A stretch of 27,879 nucleotides of DNA, taken from positions 1-27,879 of IMG/VR virus record IMGVR_UViG_3300044631_001963; one strand, written 5' to 3'. Below are positions 5,640 to 11,529 of the stretch, in pieces. The translations under genes and the position numbers were made by a program. The number at the start of each line of letters is the position of its first letter. The stretch's first letter is position 1. A model generated the notes under the pieces. That model did no database searches. It worked only from the letters and a program-made list of their open reading frames with translations, and was not told the origin of the DNA. Source of the stretch: a virus.

Positions 5640-5791
5640 TAGTTCTGTTCTACCTTTCGCATGTGTGCTACAACATTTTTAGAAACCTTTTGTAGGTCTG
5701 CTACAACCTTATTCATTTCGTCTGCGCTATTAGCGGTAAAGCCTGCGCCTAGTAGTTGAGCGCCGTCCCATAGTGAGTAAGTGATAGTCAT
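5639..5791 (-). CDS. Hypothetical protein, 50 aa
   Basis: First gene of the four-gene operon 5791-5192. It has a helical, basic C-terminus. The ATG at 5791 follows a GAAAG ribosome site. The leader from the promoter at 5911-5932 is long for this cluster (about 113 bases) and carries two copies of a 17-base direct repeat. Confidence 0.65.
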   Translation of the reverse strand: MTITYSLWDGAQLLGAGFTANSADEMNKVVADLQKVSKNVVAHMRKVEQN

Positions 5792-5838
5792 TGTCTGTTC
5801 TTCTTTCGTTAGTAGTTAGTTGGTTATGTGTTGAGCGG

Positions 5839-5880
5839 TTATTTGCTAGGCTCACCTTTCGGATTATTTGCTAGGCTCAC
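5839..5880. repeat. Two 17-base direct repeats in an mRNA leader
   Basis: TTATTTGCTAGGCTCAC occurs at 5839-5855 and 5864-5880 with no mismatch, 25 bases apart, inside the leader of the operon 5791-5192. When read on minus, a 13-codon GTG frame spans both copies. It may be chance or a leader peptide. Confidence 0.7.
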
Positions 5881-5910
5881 GCTCTAATTCTTATTTAGTT
5901 GTATGTCGTT

Positions 5911-5932
5911 ATTGTAGCCGATAGGGCTGACA
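5911..5932 (-). promoter_or_regulatory. Phage promoter, TGTCAG-N10-TACAAT
   Basis: TGTCAG is at 5927-5932 and TACAAT at 5911-5916, spacer 10, start near 5904. The palindrome at 5961-5976 is centred about 64 bases upstream. Confidence 0.7.
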
Positions 5933-5960
5933 TTTAGGGGGACTTAGACCCTAGTGTCCG

Positions 5961-5976
5961 TGTGATTTACCTCACA
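5961..5976. promoter_or_regulatory. CRP/GlxR-like palindrome, perfect arms
   Basis: TGTGA-TTTACC-TCACA. It overlaps the stop codon of 5967-6119, the same placement as the site at 1255-1270. Confidence 0.5.
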
Positions 5977-6119
5977 CAACAAGCGCAATAGGTCGGTAGG
6001 CTAAAGAGGTGCTTTAGCAACGCCTTGCGTTCATAGGTAGTCAATTCGGGGTGGTTAGACTTCACGCCCCCGTGTTGGTATTCATAGACGATTGTGTCTA
6101 GTGTGTTTTGAGTGAGCAT
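5967..6119 (-). CDS. Small protein, 50 aa, C-terminal Cys cluster
   Basis: An AAAGGAG ribosome site lies about 8 bases before the ATG at 6119. The protein ends with a CACC cluster (about residues 45-48), which could bind metal. It is a one-gene unit under the promoter at 6176-6197 and the outermost of the minus-strand cluster. Function is unknown. Confidence 0.65.
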   Translation of the reverse strand: MLTQNTLDTIVYEYQHGGVKSNHPELTTYERKALLKHLFSLPTYCACCVR

Positions 6120-6175
6120 TTGATTGCTCCTTTCTTTAGCGGATTTCTTTACCGCTTGTTTTTCTTTATATATTT

Positions 6176-6197
6176 ATTCTAGCAGGGGGGACTGACA
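6176..6197 (-). promoter_or_regulatory. Phage promoter, TGTCAG-N10-TAGAAT
   Basis: TGTCAG is at 6192-6197 and extended -10 TGC-TAGAAT at 6176-6181, with start near 6169. A degenerate TGTGA-N6-ACACA lies at 6246-6261, centred about 84 bases upstream. It drives 5967-6119. Confidence 0.7.
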
Positions 6198-6380
6198 TTT
6201 AGAGGTGTTTCTCGGGCGTGTCGCAAATAAATCTTAGAAAACCCATGTGATATAGGACACACTCACGCTCATTATGTGCGGTCTATCCTAAATGTCCGAT
6301 TTCTTTTTAGGTGTGTATCGTACAAGATAAAAATATATTAACATTTTATGAAATCTGAAAAGGCGGTTAACTGAAAAAGC

Positions 6381-6408
6381 TTGACATAGAATTTACATTT
6401 AGTATACT
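6381..6408 (+). promoter_or_regulatory. Sigma-70-like promoter
   Basis: TTGACA at 6381-6386, a 16-base spacer and TATACT at 6403-6408. It should start the plus-strand genes from 6514. A second -10-like TACAAT at 6503-6508, six bases before the ATG, could also give a leaderless transcript. Confidence 0.6.
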
Positions 6409-6513
6409 TCCAATAGGGGGGTCGGGGGGTCAGTAAATCAATAAATAATAAATATTAAATATATAAGACCTAAGACCTAAGATCAAGTGATATCTAGAAT
6501 GATACAATGAAGT

Positions 6514-7149
6514 ATGAGAAAATTATACCTAATAGGTGATTGTCAGTCAACTAGAATATATGAGAACCATATTGATGGAGATTTCATTGTATGGGGTAAA
6601 GGCGGAATGTCTGCTTGGAATTTTGATCCTAAAAAATTCACTCAGCAAAATTTAAGGTCATCTTCGCCAGAATCTCCAAGATTTAATAGAAAAAAAATAA
6701 ATTGGCGGGAAATCAAAGACGACTCAGTCATCATGTTTTGGTTTGGCTACATAGACGTAAAGTATTTATTGCCCAAATACAACAATGCTGACGAATGCGC
6801 TAAAAGATATATAGAAACCATAATGGAGAATTTCCCTAATTCCAAAAAAATTATTTTGGAGCCACACCCTCAGTTCCTAGAAAATATGATCCTATATTGG
6901 GAAGATGTTGAAGAGTATAGCTATGCTGACCGTATGACTCAGAATGACTTGTTCTGCGCCGCACTTTTTCACTATGCTTCCGCTCACGGCCTGGAGATAA
7001 TTACTCAAAAACAGATACTTGAATGTATTGGCGTGGATCAATTGACTATAGAGCATGCTAATTCAAATGATATACATACGGTTGATGGTCTAAAAGAGGA
7101 GTATACTAAAAAGATATACAATATGCTTATTGACTACAATCTGCGGTAA
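6514..7149 (+). CDS. SGNH/GDSL-like hydrolase-fold protein, 211 aa
   Basis: The N-terminus LIGDCQS (residues 6-12) resembles block I of SGNH hydrolases, and also the GNCQ start of WcbI-type acyltransferases. FGYID near 77-81 fits block III, and NDIHTVDG (D186, H188) fits the block V Asp-x-x-His region, although the spacing is D-x-H. If the fold is right, it may remove or add acyl groups on a surface polysaccharide or phage glycan. A Cys occupies the usual Ser position (GDC), with Ser at 12, so the nucleophile is uncertain. It is preceded by promoters at 6381-6408 and possibly 6503-6508. Confidence 0.5.
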   Translation: MRKLYLIGDCQSTRIYENHIDGDFIVWGKGGMSAWNFDPKKFTQQNLRSSSPESPRFNRKKINWREIKDDSVIMFWFGYIDVKYLLPKYNNADECAKRYIETIMENFPNSKKIILEPHPQFLENMILYWEDVEEYSYADRMTQNDLFCAALFHYASAHGLEIITQKQILECIGVDQLTIEHANSNDIHTVDGLKEEYTKKIYNMLIDYNLR

Positions 7150-7157
7150 AGCAACAG

Positions 7158-7166
7158 TGCTATAAT
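7158..7166 (+). promoter_or_regulatory. Extended -10 promoter TGC-TATAAT
   Basis: TGCTATAAT lies immediately after the 6514-7149 gene. The start is predicted near 7173, followed at once by a GGAGG ribosome site and the ATG at 7185, so the leader is only about 12 bases. Confidence 0.5.
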
Positions 7167-7184
7167 TGAGTATGGAGGAATATA

Positions 7185-7841
7185 ATGTTTGATTTTACTG
7201 GTTGGGAAAAAACAAATGAGTCAGCGTATGTATACAGGGGATTTTTATCCAACGAACTGTGCGATTTGGCTTTTGAGCAATCTAGAATTGCACAAGAAGA
7301 AGGCGATATAAACGAAAATCCTCAAAATAAAGGAATCCTGTTACTAGGAGTCCCCATGCTCCAGCAAGTTGTAGATAAAGTTAAAGAAATTTTTAATGAA
7401 GATGAATATGATGTAAATACTTTTTTACACTGGTACTCAGTCCCAGGCAAACCATTTGGAATACATAGCGATGACCAGGCATACGATCCTCACCCAAACA
7501 AAAAAACTTACGGTGGAGTCATATACTTAGCAGAAATGGATGGCGGAAGACTCTACTATCCAGAAACAAATACATGGATGCAGCCACACAAAGGTGACCT
7601 TGTAGTTCAATCTTCTGCTGTATTACACGGCGCAGAATCTGCAGCAGGAGACAATAAAAGAACAGTTACATTTGTAGTGTATGATAAAACTAAGCCAGGA
7701 ACGAATTGGGATCAAGAAGAATACCTAAAATGGAGAAATGATATTATTAAAGGATCCAAGGACTGGCTGTCTTCAGAAACTGGAAAACGCTGGGCAGAAG
7801 AATGGCCTTTTTGGGCAAGAGACATATTAGGAGACAAATGA
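7185..7841 (+). CDS. 2-oxoglutarate/Fe(II) oxygenase, 218 aa
   Basis: This is a member of the 2OG-Fe(II) oxygenase (prolyl 4-hydroxylase-like) superfamily. Predicted iron ligands are H94 and D96 (GIHSDD) and H148 (LHGAES), with R159 as the likely 2-oxoglutarate-binding residue (NKRTVTF). GGRLYYP near 120-126 is the usual strand before the distal His. Such enzymes hydroxylate amino-acid side chains or small molecules. The substrate here is unknown. GGAGG sets the start. Its stop overlaps the next start (ATGA), so the two oxygenase genes form an operon. Confidence 0.8.
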   Translation: MFDFTGWEKTNESAYVYRGFLSNELCDLAFEQSRIAQEEGDINENPQNKGILLLGVPMLQQVVDKVKEIFNEDEYDVNTFLHWYSVPGKPFGIHSDDQAYDPHPNKKTYGGVIYLAEMDGGRLYYPETNTWMQPHKGDLVVQSSAVLHGAESAAGDNKRTVTFVVYDKTKPGTNWDQEEYLKWRNDIIKGSKDWLSSETGKRWAEEWPFWARDILGDK

Positions 7842-8749
7842 AACACGAACTGTTAGCAAAAGATGTAATCCTTTTTAAAAATACTTTAAAGGATCCAAAG
7901 GCAACGCAAGATTTTATTATTAGATCTAAAACTAATAATGATCAATGGTTTGGAGATTGGCAAGATTGGAGACCATGGGGTCAATATTCAAAAGCATATC
8001 CATATGAAGATACGTCATATGAAGTATGTAAAAATGAAGGCGGAGCCTACCTTAGAGAATTTTTAGATATTTTCTGGGATGCTATTAAGATATATAAAGA
8101 GAACTATTTAAACGAAGATTATTTTAAACTAATAAATGAAGATCCAAATATTCCAACATCAATGCAAGAAGCTAGAGAGCATGCTTCATACTGCTCTGCA
8201 GATGTAGTTATTTTAGAATCAGAAAATACGGATCCAAAATTACCATTATCAATGGAATATCATCAAGATCGCAGACCTTGGTTTGGAGGAACTCCTCACA
8301 TCTTCAATTTCAACATCTATACAAACGATGACTACGAAGGTGGAGATATACTTCTTATAAATACTGAAGATGCAGATTTATCGACATATATAGATGCGGC
8401 AGGAGTAGAGCAGGAATGTCATATGATTGATCCACCAATTAGATATAAGATGGAAGCAGGAGATGGACTTCTATTTAGAACAGATTTATATCATGCAGTA
8501 ATGCCAGTTGTCGGTAATAAATTTTATGTTCGTCAATTTTTAACAGGATTATTTAAGAAAGAGTATGAAGACAAAAAAGCATCAATGTCAGAAGAAGAAT
8601 TTAATGAATTTTTAAAACAAGAAGAAAAAGAGGGATTTGCAAAGTTCGGCTGGCAGTGCAGAGTATATGATTCTTTGGATCAAGCTAAAATGAGTCATAA
8701 CAAAGATGGCGCAATGATATGTGTGGTTAAAGATAAAGCAGTTGACTAG
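7838..8749 (+). CDS. 2-oxoglutarate/Fe(II) oxygenase-like protein, 303 aa
   Basis: A larger, divergent relative. The HxD pair is H142/D144 (EYHQDRR), the distal His is H219 (LYHAVMP) and R232 (YVRQF) is the probable 2-oxoglutarate ligand. GGDILLIN near 168-175 precedes a long insert. A Glu/Lys-rich segment (about 250-275) and a C-terminal extension are specific to this protein. The start at 7838 overlaps the previous stop and has AGGAG upstream. An in-frame start at 7802 lies inside the preceding gene and lacks a ribosome site. Substrate unknown. Confidence 0.7.
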   Translation: MKHELLAKDVILFKNTLKDPKATQDFIIRSKTNNDQWFGDWQDWRPWGQYSKAYPYEDTSYEVCKNEGGAYLREFLDIFWDAIKIYKENYLNEDYFKLINEDPNIPTSMQEAREHASYCSADVVILESENTDPKLPLSMEYHQDRRPWFGGTPHIFNFNIYTNDDYEGGDILLINTEDADLSTYIDAAGVEQECHMIDPPIRYKMEAGDGLLFRTDLYHAVMPVVGNKFYVRQFLTGLFKKEYEDKKASMSEEEFNEFLKQEEKEGFAKFGWQCRVYDSLDQAKMSHNKDGAMICVVKDKAVD

Positions 8750-8754
8750 AATTA

Positions 8755-8763
8755 TGGTATACT
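8755..8763 (+). promoter_or_regulatory. Extended -10 promoter of a leaderless gene
   Basis: TGG-TATACT ends at 8763, seven bases before the ATG at 8770, so the start is expected at the ATG itself. Confidence 0.5.
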
Positions 8764-8769
8764 AATATC

Positions 8770-8886
8770 ATGAAATGTGACTTCTGTGAAAACCCAAAGT
8801 ATGTAGAGCGTATTAACTCTAAAGGCATACTTGAGAACTTTTGCACATCTTGCATCGAAAAATTAGTAGCAAACCGAATACGCTAG
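8770..8886 (+). CDS. Two-CxxC zinc mini-protein, 38 aa, leaderless
   Basis: CDFC at residues 3-6 and CTSC at about 25-28 form a four-Cys zinc knuckle separated by a short beta-hairpin-like stretch, followed by a basic tail. There is no ribosome site. The ATG instead coincides with the predicted transcription start of the -10 at 8758-8763. The gene ends seven bases before the tRNA. Function is unknown, but nucleic-acid or protein binding is plausible. Confidence 0.6.
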   Translation: MKCDFCENPKYVERINSKGILENFCTSCIEKLVANRIR

Positions 8887-8892
8887 TCCCTA

Positions 8893-8967
8893 GGGGATAT
8901 AGCTTAATCTGGTTAAAGCACTTGTCTTATATACAATAGATTCTGGGTTCAAATCCCAGTATCCCTA
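8893..8967 (+). tRNA. tRNA-Ile (anticodon UAU)
   Basis: The sequence folds as a 75-base cloverleaf. The acceptor stem is GGGGATA with TATCCCT (one G-U pair). The D stem is GCTT/AAGC with GG in the loop. The anticodon stem is TTGT/ACAA with loop CTTATAT, the variable loop has five bases, and the T stem is CTGGG/CCCAG with TTCAAAT. The anticodon reads TAT, decoding AUA. The top pair of the anticodon stem (C-U) is mismatched. No CCA is encoded. AUA codons are common in the phage genes, which explains its use. Confidence 0.85.
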
Positions 8968-8978
8968 CAAGGAGATAT

Positions 8979-9131
8979 ATGAAAAAAGTATGGGCATCAA
9001 TAGCAATAATTGCGACAGCAATTCTTTCTGGAGCTTTGCTATCTAGATTCTTAAATTGGGCGGGAAACGTAGAAATCTTTGATTTCGACCTAGATGAAGA
9101 TATAGATCAAGAATCTAATCCCTTTGCATAG
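8979..9131 (+). CDS. Small membrane protein, 50 aa, acidic tail
   Basis: AAGGAG precedes the ATG at 8979. Residues 4-24 form an Ile/Ala-rich membrane helix, and the tail has a run of Asp/Glu (DFDLDEDIDQE). The gene lies directly after the tRNA and overlaps the 3' end of the convergent sulfotransferase-like gene by 25 bases. Function is unknown. Confidence 0.65.
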   Translation: MKKVWASIAIIATAILSGALLSRFLNWAGNVEIFDFDLDEDIDQESNPFA

Positions 9132-9784
9132 TTATATACATACTCATCAATATCAGATATAGATCTAATTGCTTCAACTTCTTCAGCGGTCAAAGACTCA
9201 TATAAAAGTCTAGAGCTATTGTTCACATTGATCTTATGGTTCACCTTATCCTTTTCAAGGTAACTTGGAACAGGAAGATCCATATCCTGTAATATACTTC
9301 GCATTGTGTCATTTGGGTTAGTTGATTCTAATATGAATTTATTGACTCTCTTACTTCGCCGCACTGCACTATTAATATTAATTTCAGTTGACTGCAATAT
9401 ATCCTTACCATATACATCTGAATGACTAACTAGATACCTAGACATATTGTTAGCATATGTATTTACATTCTGCATAAATGCTTCTTTATCTGGAAGATCA
9501 TTACTATAATATTTTGTTTCTGATTTGTTGGATGATTTAAATTGATCACAATACTTGCTGACTATTTGTTTTACTGGATCTCTAAATGTTGATGCTACAT
9601 ATGTATCTTTATCTATTTCTGGATGCCACCCCGTTATTAAAGGATTGCTATATTGGTCCCACATATTAAGAAATTCAATGCCATGTTTATTAAACTCATC
9701 TTTTAATGGTGAGTACATGTTGCTTATGAAGTATTTAGATCCTGTTTTAGGTATCTGTAAATAATAAAAGGACTTGTAAGCCAT
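9107..9784 (-). CDS. Sulfotransferase-like protein, 225 aa
   Basis: IPKTGS (residues 11-16) matches the 5'-phosphosulfate loop of PAPS-dependent sulfotransferases, and TFRDP (66-70) matches the 3'-phosphate-binding Arg-x-Pro region. This fits the sulfotransferase family 2 type that modifies carbohydrates. Predicted activity is transfer of sulfate from PAPS to a glycan or protein Tyr. I chose the ATG at 9784 because GAGGG lies 7 bases before it. An upstream in-frame ATG at 9829 would add 15 residues without a clear ribosome site. It is convergent with 8979-9131. Whether it modifies virion or host surface is unknown. Confidence 0.65.
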   Translation of the reverse strand: MAYKSFYYLQIPKTGSKYFISNMYSPLKDEFNKHGIEFLNMWDQYSNPLITGWHPEIDKDTYVASTFRDPVKQIVSKYCDQFKSSNKSETKYYSNDLPDKEAFMQNVNTYANNMSRYLVSHSDVYGKDILQSTEININSAVRRSKRVNKFILESTNPNDTMRSILQDMDLPVPSYLEKDKVNHKINVNNSSRLLYESLTAEEVEAIRSISDIDEYVYNYAKGLDS

Positions 9785-9850
9785 TCTAAGACCCTCTTTT
9801 ATTGATTTGCATACTTCGGGGTAGACCATATGTTCTAAAATTGCTATATG

Positions 9851-9867
9851 GCCCTTTGAGGGCTTTT
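9851..9867 (+). terminator. Possible weak terminator
   Basis: GCCCT-TTG-AGGGC is followed by TTTT on the plus strand. It lies beyond the start of the minus-strand sulfotransferase-like gene and could stop antisense read-through from the plus-strand tRNA region. The stem is only five pairs. Confidence 0.3.
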
Positions 9868-9928
9868 AATAACATTTGAAAATGTCTTCTACCGCCGCAC
9901 TTTTCGCACTTTCGCACTATATGCTCAA

Positions 9929-10753
9929 TTATTTCTTATATTTAAGTTTGTTTACTATCTTATGAGTATTGTCGCAATAAGGAAAGTCAGCAGAGTCCCC
10001 GCATACACATTTCTTTTTGCAGAAAGTTGTTTCAGGATAAACAGTGTTGTTCCAGTTTATGATTTCTTTTGGATCTGTCATAAATGGATGTTTATCTGGA
10101 TCAAATAGCTCATATGTTCCTGGAGCGTGTTCCTTTTCCATGCAGAAGTTAGAGTATGCAAATCTAATCCCACTTGTTATTTTCCTTACTCCATGTTCCC
10201 ATGGATGAGTTGCTCCATGTATTGCTACATCTCCAGGTCTTACGTCTACCTGCAAGCAATCATCAGGATCTCCTGGTCTATCTTTAATTCTTCCATCTGC
10301 TTCAATATTTGGATAAAATATTTCTCCGCCTTCGTAGTCTCCCATATAGGCAACTACTCCATGGCTTAATCTGCAGCAAGTTGACCATCTGTCTAGTTGA
10401 GTTAGGTCATGCTCCATGTTCATTCCTGGACTATCGGCATGCACAAACATTCCTTCATCGCCAGGACGCATTACATTTACAAATAGCTGTGGATGAATAT
10501 AGTGTTCTGGATAAAGCATCATTGAAAGCCTGTCCCAGATTGGTTTTAGCTCAGGCATTGATGGGCCAGTCTTGTCCTTGTACCAGTCTATATACTGATC
10601 TCTAAATACAAATGCATCTTTTGAATCTTTGTAGGCAGCCTCATGCTCTCTCATTAAACGCATGATATTTTCATTTTCTTCTGGTGTTATAAAGCCTCTG
10701 TAAATCCAGACCTGCTCTGCAACTTGCTCCACCTTTGGATTATCTGTAAACAT
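9929..10753 (-). CDS. 2OG/Fe(II) oxygenase fused to CDGSH-type Fe-S motif, 274 aa
   Basis: Residues 1-205 are a prolyl 4-hydroxylase-like oxygenase: H105-x-D107 (FVHADS), distal H187 (PWEHGV) and R197 ten residues later as the 2-oxoglutarate ligand. YMGDYEGGEIFYP (136-148) is the usual preceding strand. The C-terminus carries C249-x-C251-x2-S254-x3-P258-x-C260-D-N-T-H264, which fits the CDGSH iron-sulfur consensus with Asn in place of Gly. The four predicted 2Fe-2S ligands (three Cys, one His) are all present. The ATG overlaps the stop of the upstream gene (TAATG). The fusion suggests a built-in electron source or redox sensor for the oxygenase. Confidence 0.75.
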   Translation of the reverse strand: MFTDNPKVEQVAEQVWIYRGFITPEENENIMRLMREHEAAYKDSKDAFVFRDQYIDWYKDKTGPSMPELKPIWDRLSMMLYPEHYIHPQLFVNVMRPGDEGMFVHADSPGMNMEHDLTQLDRWSTCCRLSHGVVAYMGDYEGGEIFYPNIEADGRIKDRPGDPDDCLQVDVRPGDVAIHGATHPWEHGVRKITSGIRFAYSNFCMEKEHAPGTYELFDPDKHPFMTDPKEIINWNNTVYPETTFCKKKCVCGDSADFPYCDNTHKIVNKLKYKK

Positions 10754-10911
10754 TATTTTTTACCAACTATTCTTTTTAATTTAGAAAATATTTTTGAGAA
10801 AAATAATTCAATCTTTATTTCTGACAGGGATTCTTTAGATTCCTGATTAGTATAAAACCTACTCTGATACCTAGGATTCTTAGATGCTTGTGAAAAATGA
10901 TCCCTTGCCAT
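10753..10911 (-). CDS. Small basic protein, 52 aa
   Basis: Unknown. The N-terminus is polar and Arg/Ser-rich, and the C-terminus is a Lys/Arg-rich amphipathic helix (about residues 30-52). The start at 10911 is chosen because an extended -10 (TGG-TATAAT at 10921-10929) lies 9 bases before it. That gives an almost leaderless mRNA. A longer frame from GTG at 11007 runs through a terminator and this promoter. It is coupled to the oxygenase-CDGSH gene. Confidence 0.6.
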   Translation of the reverse strand: MARDHFSQASKNPRYQSRFYTNQESKESLSEIKIELFFSKIFSKLKRIVGKK

Positions 10912-10920
10912 ATTAATATT

Positions 10921-10929
10921 ATTATACCA
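10921..10929 (-). promoter_or_regulatory. Extended -10 promoter TGG-TATAAT
   Basis: This promoter lies directly downstream of the terminator at 10940-10974 and 9 bases before the ATG at 10911. It drives 10911-9929. Confidence 0.55.
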
Positions 10930-10939
10930 CCAGAGATGT

Positions 10940-10974
10940 AAAAAACCCCCTTCGGAGGCGGATCCAAAAGGGGG
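10940..10974 (-). terminator. Strong rho-independent terminator
   Basis: On minus, an AAGGGGG/CCCCCTT-type stem of seven pairs with a 15-base loop is followed by TTTTTT. It ends both the endolysin operon and the short transcript predicted from the promoter at 11011-11039. Confidence 0.85.
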
Positions 10975-11004
10975 CTTTACAATTGGGAGACGAGTCTCGA
11001 CCAA
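10940..11004 (-). ncRNA. Candidate small RNA, about 65 nt
   Basis: A consensus promoter (11011-11039) predicts a start near 11004, and a strong terminator ends at 10940. The RNA would hold a GAGAC/GTCTC hairpin flanked by TTGG/CCAA (about 10982-11003) and the terminator hairpin. No convincing coding frame ends within it. It could be a regulatory RNA or an attenuated leader for the genes that follow. Confidence 0.5.
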
Positions 11005-11010
11005 CACTTT

Positions 11011-11039
11011 ATTATAAGTTAATAAAGATTCAATGTCAA
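11011..11039 (-). promoter_or_regulatory. Consensus sigma-70 promoter
   Basis: TTGACA at 11034-11039, a 17-base spacer and TATAAT at 11011-11016 match both hexamers perfectly. It overlaps the stop of 11036-11224. Confidence 0.8.
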
Positions 11040-11224
11040 GGAATAATTACGCCTTTTTCAACAAGTGTGTCATACATGTTATTCATCTGCCATTGCAAAA
11101 ATGGCTGATTTTTAATAATCTGCTGTTCAACATCTGCAATATCTGCACCACTGGACACACCAGCAAATCTTGTATCGTTATTTAATTTTTCAAGCATTAA
11201 AAGTACTACTTTTTCTTTTTCCAT
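11036..11224 (-). CDS. Hypothetical protein, 62 aa
   Basis: Unknown, mostly helical, with a charged N-terminus. The ATG at 11224 follows the stop of 11226-11438 by one base. It is the last gene of the endolysin operon (12290 to 11036), and its stop overlaps the -35 of the small-RNA promoter. Confidence 0.7.
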   Translation of the reverse strand: MEKEKVVLLMLEKLNNDTRFAGVSSGADIADVEQQIIKNQPFLQWQMNNMYDTLVEKGVIIP

Positions 11225-11225
11225 T

Positions 11226-11438
11226 TTATTCTTCCTCGTTTGGTCTAAATGATGGGGCTGGTCCTAGTAGATAGCCCTTATTATGATATTCTACCATTTT
11301 TTGCGTGTCTTCTCCACCAACAATTTTATTGGACATCAGAGTTAGCAAATCGTATATCCTATGTAGCATTATATAATTTACCATAGGAAGGTTGTCCTCT
11401 AAATCAGAGGTATTTATTTCATTCAGGTCTTCCTGCAT
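11226..11438 (-). CDS. Hypothetical protein, 70 aa
   Basis: Unknown. An acidic N-terminus, a helical middle (about residues 18-48) and a Pro/Gly-rich tail (LLGPAPSFRP). It overlaps the end of the 36-residue gene upstream by 20 bases. It has no ribosome site stronger than AGAGGC and is probably coupled. Confidence 0.7.
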   Translation of the reverse strand: MQEDLNEINTSDLEDNLPMVNYIMLHRIYDLLTLMSNKIVGGEDTQKMVEYHNKGYLLGPAPSFRPNEEE

Positions 11439-11529
11439 CTAACCAAAAAGCCTCTCTACCCATTGCATCGGTTACCCGCATTGGGGCCGATTCGTTTTCT
11501 AAATTACAAATACAATTATCTTCACACAT
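11419..11529 (-). CDS. Micro-protein with CxxxCxC, 36 aa
   Basis: The ATG at 11529 overlaps the stop of 11522-11737 (ATGTGTGA), and the frame ends inside the next gene. It encodes an N-terminal CEDNCIC and a polar remainder. The interlocked starts and stops make it a likely gene, but it is short and unrecognised. Confidence 0.5.
   Translation of the reverse strand: MCEDNCICNLENESAPMRVTDAMGREAFWLDAGRPE

Larger units (their letters stand above)
6120..6513. other. Non-coding divergent switch region
   Basis: About 390 bases without a gene. It holds the outermost minus promoter (6176-6197), a decamer GGGCGTGTCG (6214-6223), a degenerate TGTGA palindrome (6246-6261) and a normal plus-strand promoter (6381-6408). 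It also has two G6 runs (about 6415-6430) and short AGACCTA direct repeats (about 6467-6482). It divides the minus-strand cluster from the plus-strand genes. Confidence 0.7.

Noticed and set aside
6411-6434. G-quadruplex from two G6 runs
   Set aside because: Only two G tracts are present, so a normal intramolecular quadruplex is unlikely.
10753-11007. Longer version of the 52-residue gene from a GTG at 11007
   Set aside because: The extra part covers a strong terminator and the promoter at 10921-10929.
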